The notes beneath the pieces were generated by a model that searched no databases, was not told where the DNA came from, and saw nothing but the letters and a program-made list of their open reading frames with translations. Shown here in pieces: positions 14,089 to 26,574 of a stretch of DNA of 64,000 nt (position 1 is its first letter; every line of letters begins with the position of its first letter). Source of the stretch: Nymphaea colorata (lineage: Eukaryota; Streptophyta; Magnoliopsida; Nymphaeales; Nymphaeaceae); contig NC_045140.1 of NCBI RefSeq assembly GCF_008831285.2, forward strand, positions 18,226,370 through 18,290,369. Reading direction: 5' to 3'. A program made the translations under genes and the position numbers.

Positions 14089-14390
14089 CACTGCAAAAAT
14101 GCCCGTTTCACTGACGCGAAAACGGAAATGCCGTGCATTTACCAACGCACACAGGAAGGCGAAAGTGGGGAGCATGCCTTGTTTTATTTTCTGATGCAGC
14201 TTTTGACGTGTGTGTCGATGAAAATGCTTTTCGTTGACACGTTGTGCAAAGCGTCAGTGAAAAATGCAAGAGTTTCTCTACCATTATTAGTCTTCACATC
14301 AAAGAACCTCTGCATGTAGTGGTGCATTCACCGGTATTATGCGTCCACATCAGTGAAGTGCTGGCGGGACATCCCATGTCAGTGAATGGC
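14089..14390. mobile_element. CACTA-like transposon end fragment (tentative)
   Basis: Starts CACTGCAAAAATGCC, close to the CACTACAAAAA termini of plant CACTA (En/Spm) elements. It is followed by clustered short repeats of both orientations, as in CACTA subterminal regions. TTTCACTGACGC at 14106-14117 is repeated as its exact reverse complement at 14251-14262, and TCAGTGAA recurs at 14350-14357 and 14379-14386. TTTTGTAGTG at 15159-15168 could be the opposite end, but the flanking triplets (AAC and AAT) are not an exact duplication. No transposase is present. Confidence 0.35.
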
Positions 14391-15593
14391 TCTTCCACGA
14401 CGTTCATTTCGTTGCCTTAGAGAAAATGCATGACTTTTGTTGATTCTTTCTTCTTTGCATTAGAGAAGATTTGTACTTCCATCTCGGTTTGTCTGATGCG
14501 ATGTGTCCCATCAGAGATGTTTCGCAGGGGTTATAACATACTTTCTAGCCTCTTTTTTCCTCTCTTTGCTCTTGCAATGTCCTGTGTGTTTTCAAATTGT
14601 GTGTTTTGAAAACATGTTCTTATGAAACGCACTTTTGTAAATTAGCATCCAAATCACTAATTGCTTGGAATAATGTAACTTAATAGCTTAGCATAACTTT
14701 AGTTTGCTCGATCCTCCTCTAGATTTATTTCTTCCTTTTGGACTAATCTTTACTCTCATCTAAGTTACCCCGAAAACTGCCGGCAGTAGGATTGGCTTCC
14801 ATCCGTCTCGTAACTTGTGGGAAAATGATAGTATCTTCAACTTCTTACAATAATTTAGATGTAATCTCTTTTTCAAGTTCAATGTTTTGTGCGTAAATGT
14901 TATTTTCCTTTTTCTCTCTCTCTCTCGTTGCGTATAAATGGAATCAATTTTTGTTATGTTTACTGTTAGCATATTAGACTTGCTCGTTTGAAGAGGAAAT
15001 GGTGGAAGTGGGCACTTCGATGGACTCTCTTAAAGAGTTCAATTTGTACAGGAGAAACACAATAGAGTTGCCCAAATTTCATATTCACAGTTTTGCACGC
15101 CAACCCTTTATTCATTCAAAACTTCAAAGTTTAGAAACGAGAGACACATCCCATATGATTTTGTAGTGAATTTAAGAACATACTATTTGAGTTGTTACAT
15201 TGTAACTTTGAATCCGCCAATAAATTTTATTGAGCTGGTGTGAGCAGCCCCATGTATCTCGAACACTGGATTCACTCCTTTCATATCATAAAAAAGACTC
15301 ATACACCTTATGGTTTGTATAATGTGGTAGGGGGTCGCTCTAACTTATGCTTGCCAATATCAAATACATAAAAGAAATAATTAATGCACAACCGCAGGAA
15401 ATACAGTGCTTTCTGTACCGAGACCTTCATCTATGGCCGACTTGTTGGCTGGCTCATACTGATGTAAATGCCTGGTTCCACCCACGTAAACGCGGTACAG
15501 GTCATCTAAGAATGTTTGAGTATGCTCTCCTAATTTCTCCGGAACGTGGCCCCATCTGGTCAGGTAAAAAGGTTATGAACTCGTGCCACAACT
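14391..15593. other. Spacer left of the tRNA
   Basis: No supported gene. An open frame at 15347-15637 runs into the tRNA and is not a gene. Confidence 0.4.
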
Positions 15594-15667
15594 GGTGCCG
15601 TGGTGTAGTTGGTCATCACGTCAGTCTAACACACTGAAGGTCTCCAGTTCGAGCCTGGACGGCGCCA
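15594..15667 (+). tRNA. tRNA-Val (anticodon AAC)
   Basis: A full 74-nt cloverleaf. Acceptor arms GGTGCCG and CGGCGCC pair over 7 bp with one G-U, followed by discriminator A. The D arm includes GTAGTTGGT. The anticodon stem TCAGT/ACTGA closes the 7-base loop CTAACAC, giving anticodon AAC (wobble A read as inosine). The T arm TCCAG-TTCGAGC-CTGGA is intact. Internal A box (GTGGTGTAGTTGG) and B box (AGTTCGAGCC) promoters are present. CCA is not encoded, as expected for a nuclear tRNA. It decodes GUU and related valine codons. No intron is seen. Confidence 0.93.
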
Positions 15668-15671
15668 TTTT
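15668..15671 (+). terminator. Pol III terminator of tRNA-Val
   Basis: TTTT directly after the discriminator base. Confidence 0.65.
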
Positions 15672-17950
15672 AATAGCTATATATATGTTTTATGTGGAAT
15701 GAAATACTTCTGATGCTCATCCAAAAAAGTGATATATGTTGGACTTATGATCCAGATTTTTTAGTTAAAAATGAATGTTTGATGTTCCCATTTTCGTTCA
15801 GAACTAATTTGGTTCCAGTACTGTTTATGTAGTGGAAATTGTATTTAAATCTATTTATTGGACCATATTATGTCTCATAAAAATGACATTGCATTTTTTT
15901 GTTCTAGAAGCACACAGTTTGCCTGGCAGTTGTTTTCTCTGCGCACAATGAGAATATAGACTCCTAGTATTCCTTCTTAAGTTTTTTTGTCTTGCCGTTG
16001 AGTTTTCTTCTGTGAGTGCACATAACAATATATGTATAGTCTATACATTAGCCTCGCCATGAAGTGGGCAGTGCTAGACTAAAACTTTTGCTTAGGGCAA
16101 ATATTTTTCTCCTGTTCATGATGATCAAACATACCTAAAACTTTTGTCTTTACTTTGTTTTTTGTTTTTTGTTTTTTTTTTTAAGTAACTGGCTTTCCAT
16201 TACTGATGTTAATGGATCAGATTTGAACATACTCGCATCTCATACTATTTTGAACGATCTATAGATTTCTTCATCTAGATTTATAGATTTCTCCGTCTAG
16301 TCACAGCCGTCCAATTCAAATTGGACGGGGCTCAAGATGGCCGGAGGATTTCAGCTCTTCCTTTTTGTTATCCTGATTTGTAGTTTTCTTACTTAAAAGC
16401 TACAAGATGGATTAAACTTCACTATACTTGGGTGTATTTCGGGCCGTGTTGTTATATCATCGATAGATCTACAATAACTAAAATTTTTCTTAAATTTTTC
16501 AAAGATCAGAGGGGATACTATAAGGGTGTCAAGTTGAAGATCCCAAATCATTTCTCAAGTTCCATGGAGTTTTTGTTTTTGGGGTTGCATGTAAAAAACT
16601 TAATGTAAGCCAATAGCCCATTATTTAATTTACAGTGGTTCACCATTAAGAATGTAAGATGGTACATATTTGATAGCCCCGATCTCTAATTAGAGGCGGA
16701 TCTGAAATCCACTGTTTAAACAAACATGGGAGCGTGGATATACACTCTACCTGTGGAAAAGCATGTGTCAATCTGAGGCCGGAGGAAGATTCTGGTGAAG
16801 GAGGAGCTACCGACAATTTAGTGAAGGACGAACCAAATTGAGGTTAGCCATTTTGAATTTGCAAAATCGAGTAAAGATACCTCGAGCCTAAATATATCTC
16901 CGCCGCGTTTGACCGGCGAAGGGAGACGTGTTCCGATAGGAGAGTTTCGTTTTTTCCCTAAAGCCCGAGGAACTCTTTGTGGTCTAGAGCCTCTGGACCA
17001 CGTTCTTTAAAGAAAATGCCTTTGTGAGCTGACTACTTAATATTATAAATTATAGAACTAAGCATCCAAGGCAATCTCTTTCTTCTTTCTCTGTTTCCTT
17101 CTTTTTTGTAACTTCGTAGCTGATTGTATGACCAGAAAAATGGCGCAAGACATGCCACGTAGAAAGAACCTTGAATGATGCCGAAATTTTTTTATTTCTC
17201 TCTCGTATTTTTATCATATTTATAGTGTTGTATGTATGCCACATCTAAATATGAAACCAATAATCCGATTTGTAAGTTCATAACGAACTTGAATCCATGA
17301 ACTTTTAAACCACATGCAAACGGCATGACAATATGTTAAAGGACCAATTTTCAAATTAATATACAAACATTGAATACGGATTATTTATTAAAAATTAAAT
17401 CCAATCTAATATTTATTGGAATTTAGATATGAATCTGTTTGTTCTTAAATTCTAACCTGATCCAACTTTTTAACTGGATGTTGAACTTTTTTCACATTTG
17501 AAGCAGTTCGATCCAAATCAGATTTGTTGACATCCATAAAAGTGACGAGGGGAAAAGCCAAATGAGCTAAATGCCTTGAAGTCCTCCCTCTCGTATTTAT
17601 TTGAAGATCTTTAATCAGATGAAAAGTGATAGACAATCCAGTGGATGCATCAATATTCAACCTCTCTCACTCACATGCGGCAGTTCCAGAAGACTTGCAG
17701 AAAAAGATAACAAGGCAAGGCACGCGGAAATCTGAATGAAGTTAAGGAACATGAGTTGCATGTCCGCATTTATATGGTGACAATATCAATCATAATTGCG
17801 ATGTTGAGCATCCAAATCGCCAGGCAATCGCCGTCCCGGCAGCGGAGATATGGTCCCCTCGGGCCATGTCTGATTCGTAAATCGTAATCCGCCATCGCCG
17901 GCGGCCCCTCCCACCCACCGCCCTACCATTCGTCGGAAAGTGACGGATCA

Positions 17951-18122
17951 GCGGCGCCTCTCTCTCACGGCTCGTGGTGAGTTCCTCCTTCTTCTGCAAG
18001 AATTCGTGCAAATCAAAGAGGGTCCCTCGCAAAGCAGGCGCTTACGTATTCATGTAGCTAGATAATTATGGTGAAAGAACATAAAAATAAAAAGCGGCGC
18101 CTCTCTCTCACGGCTCGTGGTG
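17951..18122. repeat. Pair of 29-bp direct repeats in a GC-rich island
   Basis: GCGGCGCCTCTCTCTCACGG followed by CTCGTGGTG occurs at 17951-17979 and, identically, at 18094-18122, 143 bp apart. The spacing sequence is not repeated. On the minus strand the first copy lies in an 80-codon open frame (18032-17790) with no motif I recognise. Confidence 0.8.
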
Positions 18123-21100
18123 TGTTGTTCTTACAATATACATACGTTAATATACCCAATATTTTTTTCATAAAATGCCTTCTAAAAGACCCATTCATCA
18201 AAAGCAACTGTGGATGACTTCTTCCACTAGATATGATCAACACATGGATTTATAGCAAATTACAAGGTAAAAGCGGACGATTTGAGGAAAGCTACACGGC
18301 AAGTATGCATGCACCTGCTGAGTCGGCGAGCTGGATTCTTGACAGGACTCAGGGTTGTCCCCTTCGTGGAAAAGAAATGAAAATGGCCTGAGTGGATTGA
18401 CCTATGATGGCGCTTTAATGTAGTAGCTCCATGAAAATCTTGAAAGGAGATTGCAAAAGTCTAGATCGTGATCCGCTCCTTTTGTTTGTTAGTCTCCGAC
18501 TGCCGCAATAAATGTCAAATTTAGTTAACTGAATTTCAGGTAAAGTGCAGGAAATTATTAGCCAGTCGTCCTACACCTTTGTCCCCACGGTGCGCTACTT
18601 GTAAGAAATTATCAACTACAAAAAGGAAAAATAGGTGACAGAAGATCGAGCGTTTGGCATGATCAACTGCCCTTCTTCTGTTTTTAGAACAGACGTTCAA
18701 GCTAGTAATTAAATCAAAGCCATAACTCATGATGTGAATCGAGAATTAGAGTTTGAATCTCAATAAACCTAAATCGTGATTTGAAAAGCCAAGGAGCAAA
18801 GATGAATGCAGATGAATCTAAGGAGTTCTGATTGCGTGTTGCTCCTGTTCATCTGATAACACAACACGCACCAAAACCACCATCAAAAGAAACAAACCTG
18901 ATCGAACATTCAATATGCAAAAAAAATTAACTGCTTGTCCAGTTATTACTGCAGCAATTCATAACCTTAGAGCTAAAAATTCAGCTACCCAAAAGGATAC
19001 AAGCAAAATCAAGGCAGATTTGAAATGATTAGGTCATCTTTCTGAAGCAGTGCTTCCATAAAAATAAAGCTGCAGCTGCAGGACGTTCAGGACCCCAGAT
19101 GACGGGGAAACAGATTAGAGGTGGGCGCTTCTCTTAAGAGCCATGGTTTTCTCTTAGCAGTTTCTAGTGAAGGCTTGTATGAAGTATGTAGTTGGGCCTC
19201 CACCGGCAGGTGATGGCTTTTCCCACTCAATTAATTTTCCAGTGAAGACCCTCAAAAGAAGAAGACGACATAGGACACAAGCCCTTTACAGATAGGCCAA
19301 TAGGATCATATAATTAATTATATGGTTGACAATATTGTTAACAGTACCTTCTTGGCTGAAATTTTTTTTGTAGCCTAGCCAAACCGTCGAAGTATATTTG
19401 AAATTCTGTATCAAAATCTTCATGGGATTCTGCAATGTGGCGTCTAAAATGAAAGTTCGTGGCCACAGACAATTGAGGGTGAGAGCTGATTAGGGATGTC
19501 AACGGATATGACTTGCGTTGTTTCAAAAAAGTTAGATATATAGAAACAAATTTAGCATCCCTTCTATTAGGATTTAGTTTTAAATAAATATTGTGTAGAA
19601 TTGGTGCTTAGAACTAACTGTGATTCACTTTAGATTAATATTCTATATCCAATATCCATACATTTTAAAACTTCCTTCATAACATGTTTCAAAATCAGTT
19701 GTATATTTAAAAGTGGGATACAAATCCTCATGTAAAATTTAGATGTCAGATTTTAGATCGCGTGAATTTAAAAATCGCTTCTCATGCAATATTATTAGTG
19801 TTTTCTTTTTGGTATTCCAATCCCAAATATGTGAACATCTATAATTTTAAATATGATAAAAAGGTACACCTGACTTGAATACAAGAGAATGCATTGTGCA
19901 ACCCTTGATCGGCCATTGTATCTCTTTTTTTTGGATCGATGGCACGAAATTAACTTACCTTAATGTACATCTTGAAGCAAAAGTGCCGGTATTTTAATAT
20001 GTATATAGCAGCTAACTCATCATTTTCATTGGTAATTGGTCCTCCCGAACGTCATTGCTGTCATAGTCTGATCGAGCATTTTGGCAAAGGAGATGATTGG
20101 ATATTCGAATAAAAAAATGTGGATATCAGTCATAATTGAGAATTTTTTGATAACGAGGTGATTGGATATCGGCGACTTCCATTAAGAAAAAAAAAGAAAA
20201 AAACTTTATGCGTTAGAAAAATTGATGGTACCTTATAAGGATAATGTATCGGGAAGAGCATAAGCGTCGTGACAAAGCTAAGTATATATGTGATTGATGT
20301 TGTTGAAGAATCATGTAGCGTGCACGCACAGGGCAACACATGCATGCATTCGGAAGAGCCATGAAAATGAAAGGTCTAAGGTGTATGGCTATATTCATAA
20401 GATCTATGCATAAAAATTAGCATAATATGACGAATGCCGATGCTTTTTTTTCGTGTCAATAATAGATTATCGCTTATCTAACATTATCATATTTAATTCA
20501 GAGAATCCTAGGGAAAAGGTGAAATAGCGACTACTAGAACAGTGTAGAAAGTGTCTCCACCACTATATACCCGTTCAAGTTTAATAAAATAAGAATATGT
20601 TGTGTGTATCGTATTCGCATGATTATATAAGAGCATTATTTGAGAAAAGGATCAATGCATAGAGAAGAGCATCAACCACCACATATTCATTATTAAGGAA
20701 GTCTGCAAATTCATGAGACTAAAAAGAACAAGGGCATTTTTTTCAACGGATCCTTTTTATCTTTGAAGTTCGAAGTTCAATCGTATGAGACAAGAGCTAC
20801 ATGTTTTATTCACGAGGTAGATAGCTGTTCTCCAATGAGAATAGCAGTGGTCATGGCTTATTTTTCTTCTACTCAACAACCAATCGGACCAAAATACAAG
20901 TCTTTTCTATCCATGATGGGTTGAGTAACATGGTTGTTCACTCAAACACATAAAATCCACACGGCCCGTCACTGCAGCCTTAGGAGTAAGGACTTGGTTT
21001 GGATTGCGACCACGAGATTTGAACCTCGAACTCTTCTATTTCATTCATAGTAATGAAACCTGCATTGTAAGGGGCTGGGCGACCGCCAGGTCTAGGTCTA

Positions 21101-21403
21101 ACCTGATCCGCTGACTAACTCACTTGCAAGTAAATGGTTTGATTAATGACCAACGAATCTCTTTGGTAGGTCATCAAAAGATTGGCAGGACCACTCGAAC
21201 CCTAAAGCAACGTCCGTTTTTCCAAGGAAGAGAAGACTTTTGGCTTTTTAGTTTTAGCCCGTTGGTGTCACTTTTTAAGTGCCTTTGTTTAAGAAAGAAA
21301 GGCTAAAGGAAAAATAGGTAAATTGACCATCGTGGGCGGAGAATTGACGGAAAACCTCAATGCAGTTCCATTGAAAAATTAATTAGCAAAATCTGTACGT
21401 ATG

Positions 21404-21408
<5 letters not shown>

Positions 21409-21446
<38 letters not shown>
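21409..21446. repeat. (TA)n microsatellite
   Basis: About 19 uninterrupted TA units. Confidence 0.95.
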
Positions 21447-21449
<3 letters not shown>

Positions 21450-22807
21450 ACTCCACTCCAGAGACACATTTGTTATAGTCCCTTCGTCAGAAATTGAGAC
21501 ATGAACTTTGTTTTTTTAATTTAAAACAAGGTTATCACAAAAGATGTTTGGAAGTGGGAACTTAGGACAGTTTTATGGGATACCAACTCAACGTCTTCGA
21601 CATTAAATACCCAACGGGTTTACTGTGTTACCATAAATTTAAGCCGTTATTTTTAAATTTGTTATAAATACTTCTATTTGTTAAATCAGTCCCCACACGA
21701 CGCTATGCTTTTAATGAAAAACTATCATGCTGTTGCGCTGCATACAAATAAAAAAAATGTAAATTGACGTAGGCAACATACTTTTTCAAAGGATTTTGAA
21801 AGCTCACCTAGGCTTATGCATATAAGGACCATATTCATATGGTAGACCGAAGAAAAATTGAATTAAAAATACTAAAAATGAAAGGGTGACCTCACTGAGT
21901 GTTTGAGAGGCCGGAGCATGAAACCGCTCGAGAAACATATATATATATATATATATGTATAAAGTTGATATGTTCCTCTAAAAGCCATTCATGTTATAAT
22001 CATTAGAAAAACATTAATTAAATCTAATGATAACTAACTTAATATATGCTTCTCGTCAATTATTTATCTTAATTCTATCCGTAAGGTTATATTGAAAAAA
22101 AAAAACACTTTCATAATTAATTTTAAAAGGTTTGGTTTTGACTCTTATCTAAGCGGTTTGCTATTTGCCAATTAATATATATATATATATATACATATCT
22201 TCTTTTGTTATTATAATTTTTTAGTCTTAATGTAAGTTATTGGTGACCTCAATTCTGATTTATTGATCGAGAGGAGGCTCTTCCTTCTCCATGTGACCTT
22301 TTCATCAGATCTTTTCTCAATTTAAAACTCAGCAGATTAGTTTTTTTGAGTCGGTCTTAGATCTGAATCTTTAGATTCTGGATCAGAGAAGTGAGGTTCT
22401 CAAACGCAATTGTCCCGCTAATTTTATGTGTTGAGTATTTTCGTAAACAAACACTAAGTTATGAATTTAAATGAAATAAACATTCTTATGATAAATGTGA
22501 GGCTGTGTACCAAAGTGAGTGAGTGAAAGGAACAGGGAGGGGGAAAGTCCAAAGAAGGTGGGGCCCGCTAGATTTGGTGGGGAGAGGGGGGGTGGGGGGA
22601 GGGGCCTTGAATCGTCCTCGGCGACAGCTTCGGCGATCTTCCTCGAATCGGGTGGAGTGGGGAAAAGGCGTGGACCCGCACTCCCAGTTAAGGCGACCGG
22701 CGATCTCCCCTCCGGACATGCACCGCTGTACGGCATCCTCCGCCTCTTAGACGGGAGGGCAACCTGCGGCAGCCGGTGTCCCGACGAGCTATCGGAAGGG
22801 ATCGGCG

Positions 22808-22817
22808 CCCACGTGGG
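22808..22817. promoter_or_regulatory. G-box palindrome
   Basis: CCCACGTGGG, a perfect 10-bp palindrome with the CACGTG core bound by plant bZIP and bHLH factors. It is about 1.2 kb upstream of the response regulator ATG. A role is inferred only. Confidence 0.4.
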
Positions 22818-23913
22818 AGAATAATCGGCGACGTTTTGAGTCAAAAGAAGGAAGATTTCGCGGATCCGGACGTTGGTGACAACTCGAGCTCGAAAATGAT
22901 TCTTTCAGAGTTTCAACTTTAAACCCCCCGTAAAGAGCGGGAAACGGATCGGGTCCAGGCCCGTCCGTTAACTCCGATTTGGATACCTTTTCTAGCTCCG
23001 TCACGAAACAATGAATGATCTAATTTTATAAAAGTGTTCATTGTTCCAGCTAACCTCTAATGGTTGTGTTAAAATTAATGCAATTGAATAATCCATATTG
23101 GGGAAGTTAATACACAGGGACCGTCCATTTCATAGATTTGACTTAACAATTTATGGTCCATTTATCAGATGATTTGTGGTCCTTAGCGTGGTTACTCACC
23201 TCTTGGGGGCTCCGATTTGAAACCTTGTGGCCATGGGACCGCTACTCCAAATCTCGTCCCATCGGGTTCGGGATCCAGCAGCCCGACAATGGATCACGAT
23301 CTGGACCCATTGACAACCAACGAGAACCCGGAAGGGACCCGCCAACGCTTCTGGCCTGCGACAAAAGATCCAATATCCAACGAACAACGCCAACTAAATG
23401 AAGCCCCACCTACCGTCTAGGCAAACATTTATATATAGAGAGGGACTTATCCAATTCGTAACTTTTTTGGGATGGATCCGATAACGGAACCTAGAGGTAG
23501 AGGGGGTTCTTTTCCAAATCCAGAATCAAGTCCGCCCATGGGAGCAGGCCCGACCCGAATGCCCAGCAAAATCGGCGATCTAGTGGGAGGTGAAAAAAAA
23601 AATCGCGTGTGGCGCGGGGGCCGAGAGCGGCATCATTGCGAATCGCTGGGGCCAAATTTGGTCCGGACGGCCAGCCTTACTTACTTACCGTTGCCGTCAA
23701 CGAGGATACGTCCCGTCACCGAAGTGGACGACGGCGCGGTCTCCCAGTCGATCCTCTCCCGGTCAAAGCCCTCTCCTCCTTCCCTTCCTCTCTTCTGGAT
23801 CCTGCGGATCGCCCAGGAAAGCGATGCTCCTCGAATCAACCTCCTCCATCGACTTCGCCTGCAATCCCCAAAGTGCCCTCTCCCCTTTTCTTTCCTTCGA
23901 TGCCTTGCCTTGT

Positions 23914-23919
23914 TATATA
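23914..23919 (+). promoter_or_regulatory. Candidate TATA box of the response regulator gene
   Basis: TATATA 98 bp upstream of the ATG, followed by a CT-rich leader. An alternative lies at 23428-23438, which would give a leader of over 500 bp. Confidence 0.4.
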
Positions 23920-24016
23920 CAACCCCTCCATCCTTTTCGCTCCTTCTCCTCTCGTCCGCTTTTTCGGTCTTCTCTCTCTTCTTCGGCTGCACAGTCGACT
24001 TCCCGACGGCCGAGCA

Positions 24017-26574
24017 ATGGCCGCTGAAGCCCCGCACGTACTCGCCGTCGACGACAGCCTCGTCGATCGGAAGGTCATAGAACGCCTCCTCAAGATATCC
24101 TCATGCAGAGGTGAATCCCGCCGGGAAATTGCTGTTTTCGCTTACTGCTGCTCTGCTTTTCCTTTTTCTTCCTCTGTTTTTCTGTTCCGTTTCGGTTTTG
24201 CTGAATTCGGGTTACGAAAAGGATTGCAGTGACCACGGTGGATAGCGGAAGGCGAGCTCTACAGTTCCTCGGCCTCGACGGCGAGCAGAAGCCCGTCGGA
24301 GTCGATGTGAGTTGCTTGCGCGGCAAAGTCTTTTTTTTTTTCTCCATTTGTGACGATCGACGGATTTCCTCCGGCGAATTTTTCTTGCTTTATGTACTGC
24401 GGCTTCTCTTCTTATTTCCCTTGTTTTTTTTCCGGAAGCTTCAGGGTCTGAAGGTGAATTTGATAATCACCGACTACTGCATGCCCGGCATGAACGGTTT
24501 TGAGCTGCTTAAAAAGATCAAGGTGCGGGCTTTCCCCTCTCCGTTTTCATTTTCCTCCGTGCTCTCTCCTTCACCGCCCGTCTTCTCTTCAAAACGACCG
24601 AAATCCATCCACATGGACAAATTCCTTTTGCGCATTGATCTCGTTTTTGAAGAATGGCGCGGGGTTTAAAAAATCGATTTCTCTCTTCCTTTATTTATTT
24701 TCCTCTTTTTTTCTTCTTTGCCTGCAGGAGTCTTCGACGTTCAGGGAAATTCCGGTGGTGATCATGTCGTCGGAAAACGTCGTCGCTAGAATAGACCGGT
24801 GAGCTAAAGTTAATTTCTATCGTTTTAAATTTGTTTCCTTTCCACTGCTTGTGATTTCAACGAGATGAAGCGCGGCACCGCGAAAACACCTGGCGGTTGA
24901 GTTTGGGGTTAAATCCCATTAGGGGCATTTCTGTCACTGAAACATTGCGGAAGGACGATGCATCATCCAACCTCGACATCGACATCGAGTGGCATTTTCG
25001 TCATATGGAAAATCGGAGGGCAGCCCCTACTGTACAGTATCAGATCCGGCCCTCCATTTATTTCTCCATCATTTTCTGGGCCTTTTCCTTTTGCCCCTTT
25101 GGCCGTCGCTGCCGGTTCGGCTCCGCTCTTGGCCGGGGATGCCATTGCCTGTACGACGGCATGGATGGCCTTGTTGACGAAAACGCCCCTCTCGATTCTC
25201 GACGTGTTCGTCTTCTGGACATTCCCGGCCTTCTTCGGTGTCCGTGGGGGTGGAATAGTCTTTCCAAAGGTTGTACGTGATATGGGAGAAGAGGAGAAAG
25301 GGTTTACTTACCGTCCTAGATCCGCTCTCTTTCTCATCTTGCGCAGTCTTTTAGAAGCGAGTTTCTTATTCGCCCTCTTGGCTTCTTTTTTATTACTTTG
25401 GTTTCGTCATTTTGGGGGAAAGATCTGTTTTGATTTTCGGACCCGGGATTCGCGCTTTGGGATCGGTGGGGTCTCTCATAGGTCAATACGCGATACTGTT
25501 TTCGGATCTCTCTGGGTATCAGAACCAGGAGGACCGTAATTTTCGGGGCGGAGCATGGTCTCGTCAAGCCAGACGGGGCGTGGATCTGCCTAGCGTGTCC
25601 GATTCTTAGCCTAGCGAAGAGCGGGAGGTGGACCACCAGTCGGGGTTTCGTTGTTTGGAATTTTCTGGGCAGCCGAAAACACATACAGATTGATTTAGAT
25701 TTTTTTTTGCATAAAATGTCGAGGAAGTATGCTGCCTACATTTCAAGTTGAAGGATTAAAAAATAAGAATCACGTGAAAATATCGCTTTAAAATAGGGAT
25801 ATGTTCAGAGACAGCAACGTTGCGGACCTCTCCTGAATGATCGGGATTTTCTAGCTACTGTAGCGACATCGTCACGTGACCGTGAAGGAAGAGGTTTTGT
25901 TTTTGTGGGGTTCAATGCGGTCATGGGATCGTTGCTTATTGGGGCTGGATTTGCATTGCTCGGGCCCTGTTCGGCTTGGACATGTACTGCGTTCTGGATA
26001 CGCTTATTCGTCTCGACTTGTCGGATCCTTCCTACGTTGGATCTGGAACTTGGAAGGGGCCGAACCATTTTCTGACTGGGAAGGAACCCCTGGGTTTCTA
26101 AACTTGGATCTGGAGCCATGGGATTCCATCCGACTGTTCGTCTGACTGGATTGCATGTGATTTCCCAGGTTGGTAAATTAAATCCTTTTTTCTGGTGTAA
26201 AAAACTGCAGGTGTTTGGAGGAAGGAGCCGAAGAGTTCATAATGAAGCCCGTCAAACTCTCGGATTTGAAGAGGCTAAAAGGTTACATAGCGAAGAAACA
26301 ACGGCGGGAAGAAAGTGGGGATATTGAAGGTAAACAAGCTCAATCTCGCAAGAGGCCACTGCCATTATCATCTCCGTCGTCGCCACCACCATCGTCAACC
26401 ACATCACCATCAACACCGCCACCACCACCAGTATCATCACCATCACCTTCATCGACGACATCGACATCATTCCAAGAGCATGATGCAACAACCCCAACAT
26501 CGCCATCATCATCACAACCTCCGAACAAAATGGCCAGACTAGACCCACAGTCGGTTAACACTTTGTTGGCTTAA
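24017..26574 (+). CDS. Type-A cytokinin response regulator (ARR3/4-like), five exons, 227 residues
   Basis: Exons 24017-24110, 24230-24306, 24445-24522, 24728-24798 and 26211-26574 join in phase to a 227-residue protein. Residues 6-130 form a receiver domain: acidic pair D12-D13 in LAVDDSLVDRK, phospho-acceptor D67 in IITDYCMPGMNG, S97 in VVIMSSENV and K119 in FIMKPVKLSDLK. EEGAEEFIMKPVKL is typical of plant type-A regulators. There is no Myb-like DNA-binding domain; the tail (about 140-227) is rich in Ser, Pro and Thr and ends QSVNTLLA. Type-A regulators take phosphate from histidine phosphotransfer proteins and dampen cytokinin signalling; most are cytokinin-induced. Intron 4 is long (1412 bp). 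Confidence 0.96.
24799..26210 (+). other. Long fourth intron of the response regulator gene
   Basis: 1412 bp against 119-205 bp for the other three introns, starting GTGAGC and ending CTGCAG. It splits codon R107. It is GC-rich on its left side with open frames on both strands, none with a recognisable domain. I see no transposon. Confidence 0.75.

Larger units (their letters stand above)
15672..22499. other. Long AT-rich spacer
   Basis: No convincing gene. Contents: AT-rich tracts with recurring GGAT/ATCC words (17250-17530, 19490-19860); a 29-bp direct repeat at 17951 and 18094 within a GC-richer island (17800-18125); a tRNA-like B-box motif on the minus strand near 21000-21040; and TA microsatellites at 21409-21446, about 21938-21958 and about 22174-22193. 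Confidence 0.4.
22500..24016. other. GC-rich upstream region of the response regulator gene
   Basis: Base composition changes sharply from AT-rich to GC-rich near 22520. Open frames here on both strands look like by-products of GC richness. It contains a palindromic G-box at 22808-22817, a TATA-like TTTATATATAG at 23428-23438 and a closer one at 23914-23919. A pyrimidine-rich leader precedes the ATG at 24017. Confidence 0.45.

Noticed and set aside
20996-21045. tRNA-like motif on the minus strand (GAGTTCGAGGTTCAAATC)
   Set aside because: The would-be T arm has a 6-base loop and no cloverleaf forms; it could be a SINE trace but no A box or ends were found.
22467-23004. Open frames of 70-125 codons on both strands in the GC-rich block
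   Set aside because: No domain, no clear splice or promoter context; GC-rich DNA yields few stops.
26252-26561. Several long open frames on both strands over the end of the response regulator
   Set aside because: By-products of the Ser/Pro/Thr triplet-rich tail of the real gene.
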